Below are positions 47,020 through 55,683 of a DNA stretch of 64,000 nt, piece by piece. The first letter of the stretch is position 1. Each line of letters opens with the position of its first letter. Below the pieces are notes generated by a model that worked only from the letters and a program-made list of their open reading frames with translations, was not told where the DNA came from and did no database searches. The position numbers were made by a program, and so were the translations under genes. The DNA is from Bimuria novae-zelandiae CBS 107.79 (Eukaryota; Ascomycota; Dothideomycetes; Pleosporales; Didymosphaeriaceae): contig ML976657.1 of the NCBI GenBank assembly GCA_010015655.1, forward strand, positions 1,975,252 to 2,039,251, read 5' to 3'.

Positions 47020-47914
47020 TATTATAGCCTAAGGATATTAGGATAAGCGAGCCTTATAACGGTATATAAGCCTTACTTAAGGATAACGTAATGTCCTAGG
47101 CTGTCCTAGACGCCAGGCCTATAGAATAATATAGGACTACGTAACCTAGGTCACGTGACGTCCTAGGAATTCTAAGAAATCCTATAAACACGAGTCATGA
47201 AACACTGTAGGACTTTATAGGACAGGAGGGATATTTATATATAAGTAGTTCCCTATATTATACTCTTTATAGTTAACTAAAATATCTTCTGTGCGAGTAC
47301 GTTCTCCTATATAAACTGTTACGGACCAGAAGTCGACGGTGGGACGACAGGCCTTATGACGACAACCAGGCCCCACCTCCGACTTACGTAATGTCCTAGG
47401 CTGTCCCAGGCGCCAAGACTATGGGATATTATGGGACCACGTGACCCAGGGTCACGTGACGTCCCAGGAAATCCCATGGGATCCCACAAGGTTAGGATAT
47501 GGGATACCATGGGACTCTATGGGACAAGGAGGATATATATACAGGATGGTTTCCTTTATACGCTCCTTGTAGTCAACTGAAATATCTTCTGTGCGAGTAC
47601 CTTCTCCTATACAGACTGATAGTTATCTTATTCGCTATAAGATTGGATTGTTCAACCGCGCTTAATTGTCGCATCAACTCGTACCATTGAATAACCCGTG
47701 AGACGCCTCATTACCTTACCGCCCTAACCCGGATCGGACCAAGCGAGTGCACCTCATAACATAAACTAATAGTTATTTTATTTATTATAAGATTAAATTA
47801 TATAGCTACGCGCTAAGTGTCGCATTAACTTATATTATTAAATAATTTATAAAGTACTATTTTAACCTTACTACCCTAATCTGGACCAGACCAAGGTGTG
47901 AGCACCTTATAACA
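47020..47914 (+). repeat. 3' LTR of Gypsy C, interrupted by a solo LTR
   Basis: 47020-47316 and 47767-47914 are the two LTR parts (445 bp together). Between them lie the solo LTR (47317-47761) and the second TAAAC copy (47762-47766). Followed by CTAAG. Confidence 0.92.
47317..47761 (+). repeat. Solo LTR of the Gypsy C family, hardly mutated
   Basis: 445 bp, starts TGTTACGGACCAGAAGTC and ends CACCTCATAACA, with a perfect 5-bp duplication TAAAC (47312-47316 and 47762-47766). Its GC content is clearly higher than that of the two RIP-mutated Gypsy C LTRs it resembles. It contains a 21-bp palindrome of two CACGTG sites at 47438-47458 followed by TGACGT, and a TATATATA box near 47532. It must have been left by recombination after a later transposition. 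Confidence 0.95.
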
Positions 47915-48041
47915 CTAAGGTAAGCTATAGCTTTTGGTATATTTATATATATTAGGGATTTTAAAAAAGGCCTATTTTAGCTAAAAACAATAATTACTAA
48001 TATTATAATATAGACTTAGTGTTGAATTAGCACTACGCGTT

Positions 48042-48094
48042 GATTGGCTGATTCCATGTGGCCCGTGTACGGGCGATTTTAACCATGCGAGGGA
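48042..48094 (-). repeat. Right terminal inverted repeat of island 2
   Basis: Inverted copy of 29129-29181. TA follows at 48095-48096. Confidence 0.8.
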
Positions 48095-48096
48095 TA

Positions 48097-48589
48097 GCCC
48101 GGGGTGACACGTAAACATAGTATTCCCTTAGGCCCCGTTGTCCGCGCTCCGAACGACGAACCAAGCATCTGTGTGGTACTGCCCAGAAACGTTTGAGGTA
48201 GAACGAGGCGGCTTCCAGAACAAGGGTCGGCTTGCAATTTCGCGGCCAGGGGCCTCGATGAGCATTGACGCCAGTGAGACGCCACATGTTCTGTGTCGCG
48301 ACGACGAGCAGCGCACAAAATCATAATATGCCTGCTCGACCACGACTGGAGGGAACGGACGCTGCAGTGTACACGATAGCCTTCTCCACCACTGCAGTAG
48401 CGTTGTTGTCTGCTGGCAAACGTTTGGTGCAACAAAAACAACATAAAGGCGGAACGCGCACCGGACGCGCCGCGGTAATCAAACAGCTGCACAACATCGT
48501 CCAGTGCATCCATCCCCGATAGAGACGGCGCTGCGCAGCCTCCTAACTCCACCGTCTTTGAGCGTTGCGCTCGCCTTTTAGCATGTCAA
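48097..48589. promoter_or_regulatory. Upstream region of KAR9
   Basis: Host-like composition resumes at once after the island. Open frames on both strands (for example 48079-48552 minus) have no recognisable domain. This must hold the KAR9 promoter; no TATA box is evident. The transposon end lies only about 495 bp from the start codon. Confidence 0.5.
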
Positions 48590-51500
48590 ATGAACCCATC
48601 CGTGACGCCGCCGGGCCCAACTCCGCCGAGTGCTCCTTCCTCAACCACTGTTGATGAGGTGGCAGGCCCGTCAACACCCACACCCACACCACCGTTCCCG
48701 CGCCTATCACCCGCACGATCCACGGCCGCCTCGCCCAAACGCCCTGAGCCCGCCCTCGACAGCACGACCAAGCTTGCGAGAAACGTGTCGCCGGGCCTGC
48801 TGGCCCGCATGAAATTCCTGAACCAGCACCAGGCACCTGAGCCGGCGCGTGGGGCTTCTCCCGCGCAGATCGGCCGCATCGCCCAGCACAAGATCCGCGA
48901 GCTCGACGAGTTCCACCGCGACCGCCGCAACGTGAGCATTGAGCGCCGCGGCACAGCCTGGAGCGGCACCAGCAGCCAGGTCGGGACGCCGCTCATCCCG
49001 CAGCTGACGGGCGAGAGCGTGCCGGCGCTGGCCATGGACACCAGCCCGCCGTCCAGCTTCGAGAGTAACCGCAGCAGCTTCGTGAGCACCAGCGACCGGG
49101 TCCTGCCCTCCGACTCCGAGGCCGGCGACCTAAACGAAGACACGCAAAAGTACCGCCTACCCGACATCACGAAGACGAAGAGCCTCTCGCAGGCCGTCAC
49201 CGAAACGGGCGCCAGCAGCGACACGGAGCTGGACCGACCGCCCACGCCGCCGCCCAAGGACACGCCGCCCGCCGCCGAAGCATCGGTGCTCGACAGCGAC
49301 AATGACGGCATCAATGTCGAAGCCTACTTCCACCAGCGCCACTTCTCGCGCACAGACTCCATCTACACCCTCTCTCGCGCAAGCTTCACGAACCAGATCC
49401 AGCAGCTCACCTCCATTAAGCTGCCGCCGCCCAACTCGTTGACTTCCGAGATACGTGCGCTCCCTTCGTCAACAGCTGCCGGACGGGCGTTACACAGCGC
49501 CGCCAACAGCATAAAGCAATGGATGACCAAGGCAGCAGAGGTCCTCAGCGGGCTCGACGCCGAAGACGATGTGGAGTGGGCTGCTGCTGCGGGACGCGAG
49601 GGATTGGAAGAGGTGGACGCCGCAATTGGCAAATTCGAAGGATTGGTCAATGTGTACATCACCGCCATTGAGGACCTCCAGGCACGAGACGACATTGCCT
49701 CACTACCAGGACGAGACCTCACCACATTAGTCGTACAGATGGAGGAGGTGGTAAGCAACTGGTCCAAGATCAAAAAGACACTCAAGGGTATCAAGTCTCA
49801 AGTAGAGATTGCGATGGAGTGGGAAGAGCTCTGGAATTCCGTACTGGGAGAGATTGGCATGGAGATTGAAAACCTCAGCCGGCTAGTTTTCGAAATGGAA
49901 GAACGGCGTCACCGTGCAATCAGCGACTCTGTTGCTGAGTCGGCCGAAAAGTTCGACATTGCAGACCTGGAGACTATCGTCGAGGAGACTCCTCGCCTAC
50001 AGGCCCGCGAGCAGGCAAGGATCCAGAGCAACCGGTTTAGCATGCCTCCTACGCTCTCGGTCCTATCTCCCATATCGCCCATCCCACAGATTGAGCAAGA
50101 AAACTCCCGGCTCCTTGCCTTGTTCGCAAAGTTGCAACCCCTCCGCGCGTCCCTGGACTTCCTTCCTATGCGACTGCAACATTTCCAGATGCGCGCAAGG
50201 ACACTGTTCCCTTCTGCTTGCGATGAGCTCACTAGGCGGAAAGAGCAACTGGAGAAGCTGGAGAAAAAGCTCGAAGCCGACGCGGATGCACTGAGAGAAG
50301 AGCTTGGTGAGGACAAATGGGTGCACAGTTTCCGCCAGGCCGGCAGCAAAGCGATTGCCATGTACGATTCGCTGATGAAGAGCATACAAAGACTACGCCA
50401 AGTCATTGAAGAGGGCGACGAGGAGAAACTGGGCTCCCGTATGTCTACGTACAAGGACAAGCGCGAGCACTACCCGCCATCGATGAAGCGGGTTCTCGAG
50501 TTGATCGACATTGAGATGAAGCACCGATCCACCGTCAACGGCGAGATTCTACGCATTCAGCAGGATGTTAGACAAAAAGTCTCAGACCTAGAAATTGAGC
50601 TGAAAGAGATGGACATGATCCTCGAAGAAGTGACAGCCACGCGGAAGCTGCGCGATTCGGTTTCTACTGTCTTGTCGGCTCGCACCGAGGCATCCCTGAC
50701 GGGCTCTGCTATAGGTACGCCAAACAGCTCGCCCGCCTCCAGCGTCATCATGAGCCGGAAGAGTAGTGAATATGGCGCCATCACCCCCGTCGGAAAGAAG
50801 TCCCGTCAGCCCAGCTCTTCTAGCACAAAATCCACCCTGTCGGCGAACCGTCGTTTATCTAGCCTCCCTCTAGCTACCGGACGCAAGTCGATCTCAGCGT
50901 CCCGGTTGGAGGCACTCGCTACGCCCGCTCACCTTCCAAGATCTATGTCTAGTACACCAACCGGGCAACTACGTTCCGCAACGCCCTCGTCTGAAAAACC
51001 CAGGTGGAATATCAGCACCAACATGCGTGATACTATAATTGGACATAATCACAAACCATTATCCTTGACGGACCCTTCACTGCACCGGAAGGGCCCCATC
51101 ACTCCCCTTAGGACCCTGAGAAGCGTATCCAGCCACTCTGCCATACCTGTTCGTAGCCCACTTAGTCAATCGTCTGCACTCTCGCCTCCGCCTTCATCAC
51201 GGCCCGCGTCCACCATCCCAGCACAACAGTCGATTACTCGGCGGCCTTTGGCAAGTCCAATGCAGTCGCCTTCGACTCCAGCGCGCGGCAAATCAGCCCT
51301 TGCGACTACACCGAACTCGGGACTGTCTTACCGCACGCCCACCTCGGGCCGACGAGTCACCATCGCAGAGGAAGAAAGCGACAGCACGGCTACCGAGGAA
51401 AGCCCCATGGCACGCCGCATCGCACGTCCTGCAAGTGTCCTCAACAGCCGGCGTACCAGCATGCTCCCTACGCCCAAGCAGCGTACCTCTAGCGGCACGA

Positions 51501-51664
51501 ACATCCCGCAGATCGCGACGCCGGGCGGTCGTACCCACAGCCGCATGGGAAGCACAGATGATGGGCGCAGAAGCAAGCTCGGACTCAACGCAGGCCGCAC
51601 AAGCCAGGCCGGCATGTCCAGCGGGCGCAAGTCCAGCCTCGAGGAGCGCCCGAGATGGAGGTAG
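48590..51664 (+). CDS. KAR9: KAR9-like karyogamy/spindle-orientation protein, 1024 aa
   Basis: Cytoplasmic linker that, in yeast, connects the microtubule plus-end protein Bim1/EB1 to type V myosin to orient the spindle and move nuclei. One exon. The N-terminal 230 residues are Pro/Ser-rich. The KAR9 domain spans about 255-720, with helical stretches such as SIKQWMTKAAEVLSGLDAED, LTRRKEQLEKLEKKLEADAD and the diagnostic HSFRQAGSKAIAMYDSLMKS. The C-terminal 300 residues are basic and Ser/Thr/Pro-rich and contain EB1-binding SxIP motifs: SAIP (850-853), STIP (874-877) and the variant TNIP (970-973). The ATG at 48590 was chosen because it opens the long frame; the earlier ATG at 48583 is out of frame. 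No damage seen. Confidence 0.92.
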   Translation: MNPSVTPPGPTPPSAPSSTTVDEVAGPSTPTPTPPFPRLSPARSTAASPKRPEPALDSTTKLARNVSPGLLARMKFLNQHQAPEPARGASPAQIGRIAQHKIRELDEFHRDRRNVSIERRGTAWSGTSSQVGTPLIPQLTGESVPALAMDTSPPSSFESNRSSFVSTSDRVLPSDSEAGDLNEDTQKYRLPDITKTKSLSQAVTETGASSDTELDRPPTPPPKDTPPAAEASVLDSDNDGINVEAYFHQRHFSRTDSIYTLSRASFTNQIQQLTSIKLPPPNSLTSEIRALPSSTAAGRALHSAANSIKQWMTKAAEVLSGLDAEDDVEWAAAAGREGLEEVDAAIGKFEGLVNVYITAIEDLQARDDIASLPGRDLTTLVVQMEEVVSNWSKIKKTLKGIKSQVEIAMEWEELWNSVLGEIGMEIENLSRLVFEMEERRHRAISDSVAESAEKFDIADLETIVEETPRLQAREQARIQSNRFSMPPTLSVLSPISPIPQIEQENSRLLALFAKLQPLRASLDFLPMRLQHFQMRARTLFPSACDELTRRKEQLEKLEKKLEADADALREELGEDKWVHSFRQAGSKAIAMYDSLMKSIQRLRQVIEEGDEEKLGSRMSTYKDKREHYPPSMKRVLELIDIEMKHRSTVNGEILRIQQDVRQKVSDLEIELKEMDMILEEVTATRKLRDSVSTVLSARTEASLTGSAIGTPNSSPASSVIMSRKSSEYGAITPVGKKSRQPSSSSTKSTLSANRRLSSLPLATGRKSISASRLEALATPAHLPRSMSSTPTGQLRSATPSSEKPRWNISTNMRDTIIGHNHKPLSLTDPSLHRKGPITPLRTLRSVSSHSAIPVRSPLSQSSALSPPPSSRPASTIPAQQSITRRPLASPMQSPSTPARGKSALATTPNSGLSYRTPTSGRRVTIAEEESDSTATEESPMARRIARPASVLNSRRTSMLPTPKQRTSSGTNIPQIATPGGRTHSRMGSTDDGRRSKLGLNAGRTSQAGMSSGRKSSLEERPRWR

Positions 51665-52178
51665 ATTCTCTCTTTTCACGCCTAGTGCGTGTTTATCGCC
51701 AGAACGCGGACGGATCGACGGTCTTTCGCTTCGACTTCTTGTGGCGCTAGTAGCCCCGGCCTTTCTGTACCAGCAGCATGAGTTAATAAGATCGATCCGT
51801 CGCGTTGGGGGTGCATTCCAAACTTCTTTAGGGCCAGATGGTGTTATGTTTTATTTTTGGTGTTGGGAAAGAGGGGTTATAGTCTGCCAGTGTAAGTCTG
51901 TCTGTATGTCTGTCTGTGTGATTTCGAGGGAGATAGTATGCTATACCCAGGAGTTTTGCAGGCATTATTTTGAAGTCTATCGTCATAGGTGGCATGGATG
52001 GAGGAAGGAAAGGGTCGATTACGTAGCTAGATAGGTTATGTATACTGTCAATATAGCATACGTTGGCGTGGGAACCAGTTCCATGAAGCGGGTGCTGCGC
52101 ATGTCTTATCGCTGCTGGAACGAGCAGGTACTCGTGCACTGCCTGTCTATATGCTCCTCCCCTCCGTTCCCTTCCTCA
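51665..52178. other. Intergenic region between convergent KAR9 and PPM1
   Basis: Holds both 3' untranslated regions. An imperfect GTCTGTCTGTATGTCTGTCT microsatellite lies at about 51897-51918. No gene seen; open frames are unsupported. Confidence 0.5.
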
Positions 52179-53335
52179 TCAGCCTCCATCCTGCTCCCTA
52201 ACCTCACTCCACGCCCTGGAAAACACGTCCTCTCCTTCTCCCTCGCCATCTCTCCACCCCCAAGCCACACAATAGTGCCGCAGCAACAACTCCAGCTCCT
52301 CCAACTCATCTAGCATCTCCAGCCCCGCGACCCGTTCTTTCTCCTCCTCGCTCACCCACACCCGCCATATAAACTTCGTGTCCGCAGCTCTGCACCCGTC
52401 CCCGAAACCGTACTGTCTCAGCCGCGCGCGCTGATCGACGAGCCCCGGGTACGCGGTTAAAGTCGGCAAGTGGATATTCCGCGTCGAGAGGTTAGATATC
52501 ATGGTCCTGCCGAAAGCGTCGTGGGGGAAGATGGGTTCGTAGAGGACGAGGGAGGCGGGTGTGCGGGGGGAGACGTAGTGCGTGAGTAACCTGTTTAGTA
52601 TTCCCGAGACGGTCGTGGGGTGCAGGTATATGAGGCACATCTCGGAGAGGATGAGGGTTGGGAGAGTCGGGCTGAGGTTTTCCAAGGGCGGAGGGGAGGA
52701 GGTGGTGAGGGAGCGCAGGTCGAGGGCGTGGATGTTGTAGGAGGCGCTGTGGTAGGAGTCTGCGGTGGGTTTCAGGGCGAAGTGGGAGTCGCCGATGCGG
52801 TCTTGGAGCGAGGGGTGGCGGCGTATGGATTGCAGCTTTGCGGTGGTGTTTGTGGCGAAATCGATTTCGTGGTAGACGAGGGGCTCGTTGGGGTATTTGT
52901 CTCGCAGGCGGAAGTAGCGCGTGTCAGTGCCGGCGCCGAGGGATATGATTTGTTTCTGGGTGGAAGTCGGGGTTGTGAGGAAGTGGTCGACGAGCTGGTC
53001 GATTGCGGATGTGCGCACATAGGTCCCTGGGGTGTTGTTAGCATGGCTTGTAGTGCTCTAGAATAAGAGAATGTACCTCTGTTTAAGAGGGGTAATCGTC
53101 TTGTCGATGACTGGGTAGCGAAAAACTTTGCATACGGATCGTCGAGATACCCAAACTCCACGCAGCTCACCCTACTCCCCGCCGCGTCCTGGTCTGTTCC
53201 GCGAACTGCATTGTCGCGTACAGCTTCGTCTCCTTGAGTCGAGGATCCGTATCCGCCTCTCGCTCGACCCCTTAGGCCACCTCCGCGGCCTCTTCCTAGT
53301 AATGTTTTGAGATTTGGTATCTGGTTGTTGTCCAT
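52179..53335 (-). CDS. PPM1: Leucine carboxyl methyltransferase (PP2A methyltransferase)
   Basis: SAM-dependent enzyme that methylates the C-terminal leucine of the PP2A catalytic subunit, controlling holoenzyme assembly. Exon 1 (53077-53335) and exon 2 (52179-53026) join through a 50-bp GT-AG intron to 368 residues. The N-terminus has a Gly/Arg-rich stretch (GRGRGGGLRGRARGG), then GYLDDPYAKFF and RLPLLNRGTYVRT across the splice junction. The SAM motif LGAGTDTRYF is at 116-125 and YHEIDF at about 138-143. SEMCLIYL corresponds to the conserved domain core. The start was set at MDNNQIPNLKTLLG because homologues begin this way; the upstream in-frame ATG at 53395 is unlikely. Length is normal. 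Confidence 0.93.
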
Positions 53336-53544
53336 GACGTGCGGCGTCGCGTGGTAGCATTCATGGGGCTTTAGCGGGGCTCGCGGGGCATCCACTATAT
53401 CCGCTTTTGGTAAGGCGCGATCTGCGCGCCAAGGTTCGCGACTTGGATGATTTTCTTTGAGCGCGACCGACGTGAATCACTTTGTCTCGTGCTCACTCCA
53501 CCCCACACCCTTACCCTTCGTCCTACACGCACCGCGCAGTCGCC
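53336..53544. promoter_or_regulatory. Bidirectional promoter region PPM1/RPB5
   Basis: Only 209 bp separate the two start codons, so both transcripts must start within it. The RPB5 side is CA/CT-rich (CTCACTCCACCCCACACCC). No TATA box seen. Confidence 0.6.
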
Positions 53545-54363
53545 ATGGCGGACAGCGACTTCGCAACGAGGCAGGAGATGCTCGACATGTGGCGCATCTA
53601 CCGCACAACCAAGGAGATGTGCAGAGACAGGGTGGGTGCCTTCACCGGCGCATTCGCGACGCAGCACTGACAGTCGCGTTTAGGGTTACAACATACTCGA
53701 ATCCGAATGCAGCATGCCCCTCGAAGAGTTTCAGCGGAGGTTTGGCACCGAGAGCGGTCAGATCAAGTATGTTCTTGCCTCTGTACCTGGACGCGCAGGA
53801 CAGGAAGGCTAATGCCTTGCAGTCGCAGTCAGATGAACTTTTCCGCGATCCCCTCCGACGATATGGTAAAAAAGTACACACCACCTGCCACCGCGAAGGT
53901 TCCCGACCCCGAACCCGCCATCGGCACCCTGTGGGTGGAGTTCAACGGCGACGAAGCCTTCGGCATGAAGAACCTGCGCGACTTCATCAACCACCTCATC
54001 TCGGGCGGCTACTACTCTGGCGTCATGATTGTCATTAAGCCGCTATCCGGTATGGCCATGCGAGCCCTGCGCGCCGCTGCAGGGCTCGGAGAGGGACCTA
54101 AGGGCGGCGTCGAAGTGTTTCTGGAGCAGGACCTGAAGATCAACATCACAAAGCACGAACTGGTGCCTACACACTTGCTCCTCAGCGCAGAGGAGAAGAT
54201 GCAGTTGCTGAAGCGATATCGCTTGAAGGAGACACAGCTACCGCGTATCCAAGTGACCGATCCGGTTGCCAAGTACTACGGCCTGCGGCGAGGGCAGGTC
54301 GTCAAGATCATCAGGAAGTCGGAGACGGCGGGACGATACGCGAGTTACCGCTGGGCTATATGA
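53545..54363 (+). CDS. RPB5: RNA polymerase subunit RPABC1 (Rpb5)
   Basis: Subunit shared by RNA polymerases I, II and III, in the lower jaw around downstream DNA. Exons 53545-53631, 53684-53766 and 53823-54363 join with GT-AG introns to 236 residues. The N-terminal jaw domain shows MLDMWRIYRTTKEMCRDRGY, LEEFQRRFG and LWVEFNGDEAFGMKNLRDF. The C-terminal assembly domain is highly conserved (HELVPTHLLLSAEEKMQLLK, RYRLKETQLPRIQ, DPVAKYYGLRRGQVVKIIRK, SETAGRYASYRWAI). It is about 20 residues longer than yeast Rpb5, mostly in the central loop. Nothing abnormal. Confidence 0.97.
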
Positions 54364-54917
54364 GGCCCTGCGGTTCGATACTTGCCGAAGAGGAGTGAAA
54401 GGGAAAGAGGACCGAGAAAGTTGCATCATTTGGCGAGGCGTTTGGCGAATCGGTGGCACTGTTACAGCTTCAGAAAAAGGCGTCTAATGGGGCAAGGCCG
54501 ATTCGGACGTTCCATGTTATATCAGGCCTGTTTATCCGAGATCTCTGCAGTTTCTAGATGATCAGAGGCCTCCGCACGAATGAATAGCGCGGAAAGCATC
54601 GTTCGCGATTTTGAAATCAGTGAGCTTGCTCCCTTTTGAAACTTTTCACATTTACGATTACATCGGAGTGATCCAGTCTTGTAGACTTTAGGGAAATGAG
54701 TTCAACGCTGTAAAGACTTCTTAACTCTTAAGTTAGGGACCAGTGATGTGTATGGAAGGCAACGATGCCAAGATGATGGCTGAAGTACCACATGTACACC
54801 CACGCCACTGAGTATGTACGATCAGGCTTCCTAGGTAGCAACCTTTTCGCCAGCTACTAAGCATCGTTTCTGCCATACACCTGGCCAGACTTCGAACCCT
54901 TCCGCCACGTTGACCAC
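54364..54917. other. Intergenic region, no gene seen
   Basis: 3' untranslated region of RPB5 followed by moderately AT-rich sequence. Short open frames (54733-54969 minus) lack recognisable features. This marks the change from conserved genes to decayed accessory genes. Confidence 0.5.
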
Positions 54918-55529
54918 ATGTCCAGCCAAAAAAATGGCCTCGAGCACAAATCAGCAAGGCCCCACGCACTATTCACGATACGAGCCGCTACAATCCCTAA
55001 CTACTATCCACATCGTTGTCTTGGGGCGAGGCTCTGGTACCAAGGCAATCGAGTGCAGCCTCTACACATCGACGGAGGCCCAAATTGTCAACCGTACGAA
55101 GCCCTCTCCTACGAGTGGGGCTTACCCGCCTCAAACGACGCATTCATCGAAATAAACGGAAGTCTAGTCCAAGTGCGGAGGAATCTCCGAGATGCGCTCG
55201 TGCACATCCGGCTCGAAGACACGGAGCGCCACATATGGATAGACGCTCTGAGTATCAATCAGAGAGACGTCCAGGAACGAAACAGTAAGGTGCAGATGAT
55301 GAAGGATATCTACCAACACGCCGAAAAGGTTGTAGTGTGGCTCGGTGTAGCCCGTGACGGCAGCGATGATGTTATGACACAGTTCGCCGAAGACCATGGA
55401 AGTGCCGATCGAAAGAGGAAGGGTATTGAAACTCTATTACCCCACCACCTTAGCGTATATATAATATCTTTACCAGTTCCTCTAACCTCCCCGACATTTT
55501 ACTTAAAGGAGACGACTAGACCTCTTTAG
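54918..55529 (+). pseudogene. HET-domain (heterokaryon incompatibility) gene, truncated
   Basis: HET domains trigger cell death in vegetative incompatibility and are usually part of proteins of 500 residues or more. From the ATG at 54918 the frame shows YEALSYEWGLP (about 63-73), VRRNLRDALVHIR, IWIDALSINQRDVQERNSKV and MKDIYQHAEKVVVWLGVARD, the three classical HET blocks. After about residue 165 the sequence changes to AT-rich, low-complexity codons (LLPHHLSVYIISL) and stops at 203. The rest of the HET domain and any C-terminal region are missing, so this is a 3'-truncated copy. An unrecognised intron cannot be excluded. Confidence 0.8.
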
Positions 55530-55683
55530 CTCCCCCACCGCTCTAACACTCCTACTTTATACTATATACGTGTGAGCTTTAATCGGCAAACACCTTAACA
55601 CGCCCACATTACAATCCGACCTGTATTAGGCTATCCAATGCTTCCGCCCAAGATAAAATCATCTTGGGTTTTGGAGTTGAGGG

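Larger units (their letters stand above)
31182..47914 (+). mobile_element. Gypsy C: chromovirus split by Gypsy D, with a solo LTR in its 3' LTR
   Basis: 445-bp LTRs: left 31182-31626; right 47020-47914 (895 bp including a 445-bp solo LTR and a 5-bp duplication, which subtract to exactly 445). Target duplication CTAAG is at 31177-31181 and 47915-47919. The plus strand carries gag (31700-32800), then, after Gypsy D, protease, RT, integrase and chromodomain (42900-46480). A polypurine tract AGAGGAAGGAGGGGGA lies at 47001-47016. It is heavily RIP-mutated. Confidence 0.93.
29129..48094 (-). mobile_element. piggyBac-like transposon (island 2), opened by Gypsy C and its nested elements
   Basis: 53-bp inverted repeats at 29129-29181 and 48042-48094 differ by three transitions and are flanked by TA on both sides (29127-29128 and 48095-48096). 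Removing Gypsy C (31182-47914) and its duplicated CTAAG leaves about 2.2 kb, a normal size for a piggyBac-like element. A minus-strand DDE_Tnp_1_7-type transposase relic lies at about 29500-31100. Linking the inverted repeats to that transposase is inference from position and size. Confidence 0.7.

Noticed and set aside
48079..49314. Long minus-strand frames opposite KAR9 and its promoter
   Set aside because: Codon-bias shadows of a GC-rich gene; no domains, and KAR9 on the other strand is unambiguous.
52620..53066. 148-codon plus-strand frame opposite PPM1
   Set aside because: Glycine/valine-rich antisense shadow of the methyltransferase exon.
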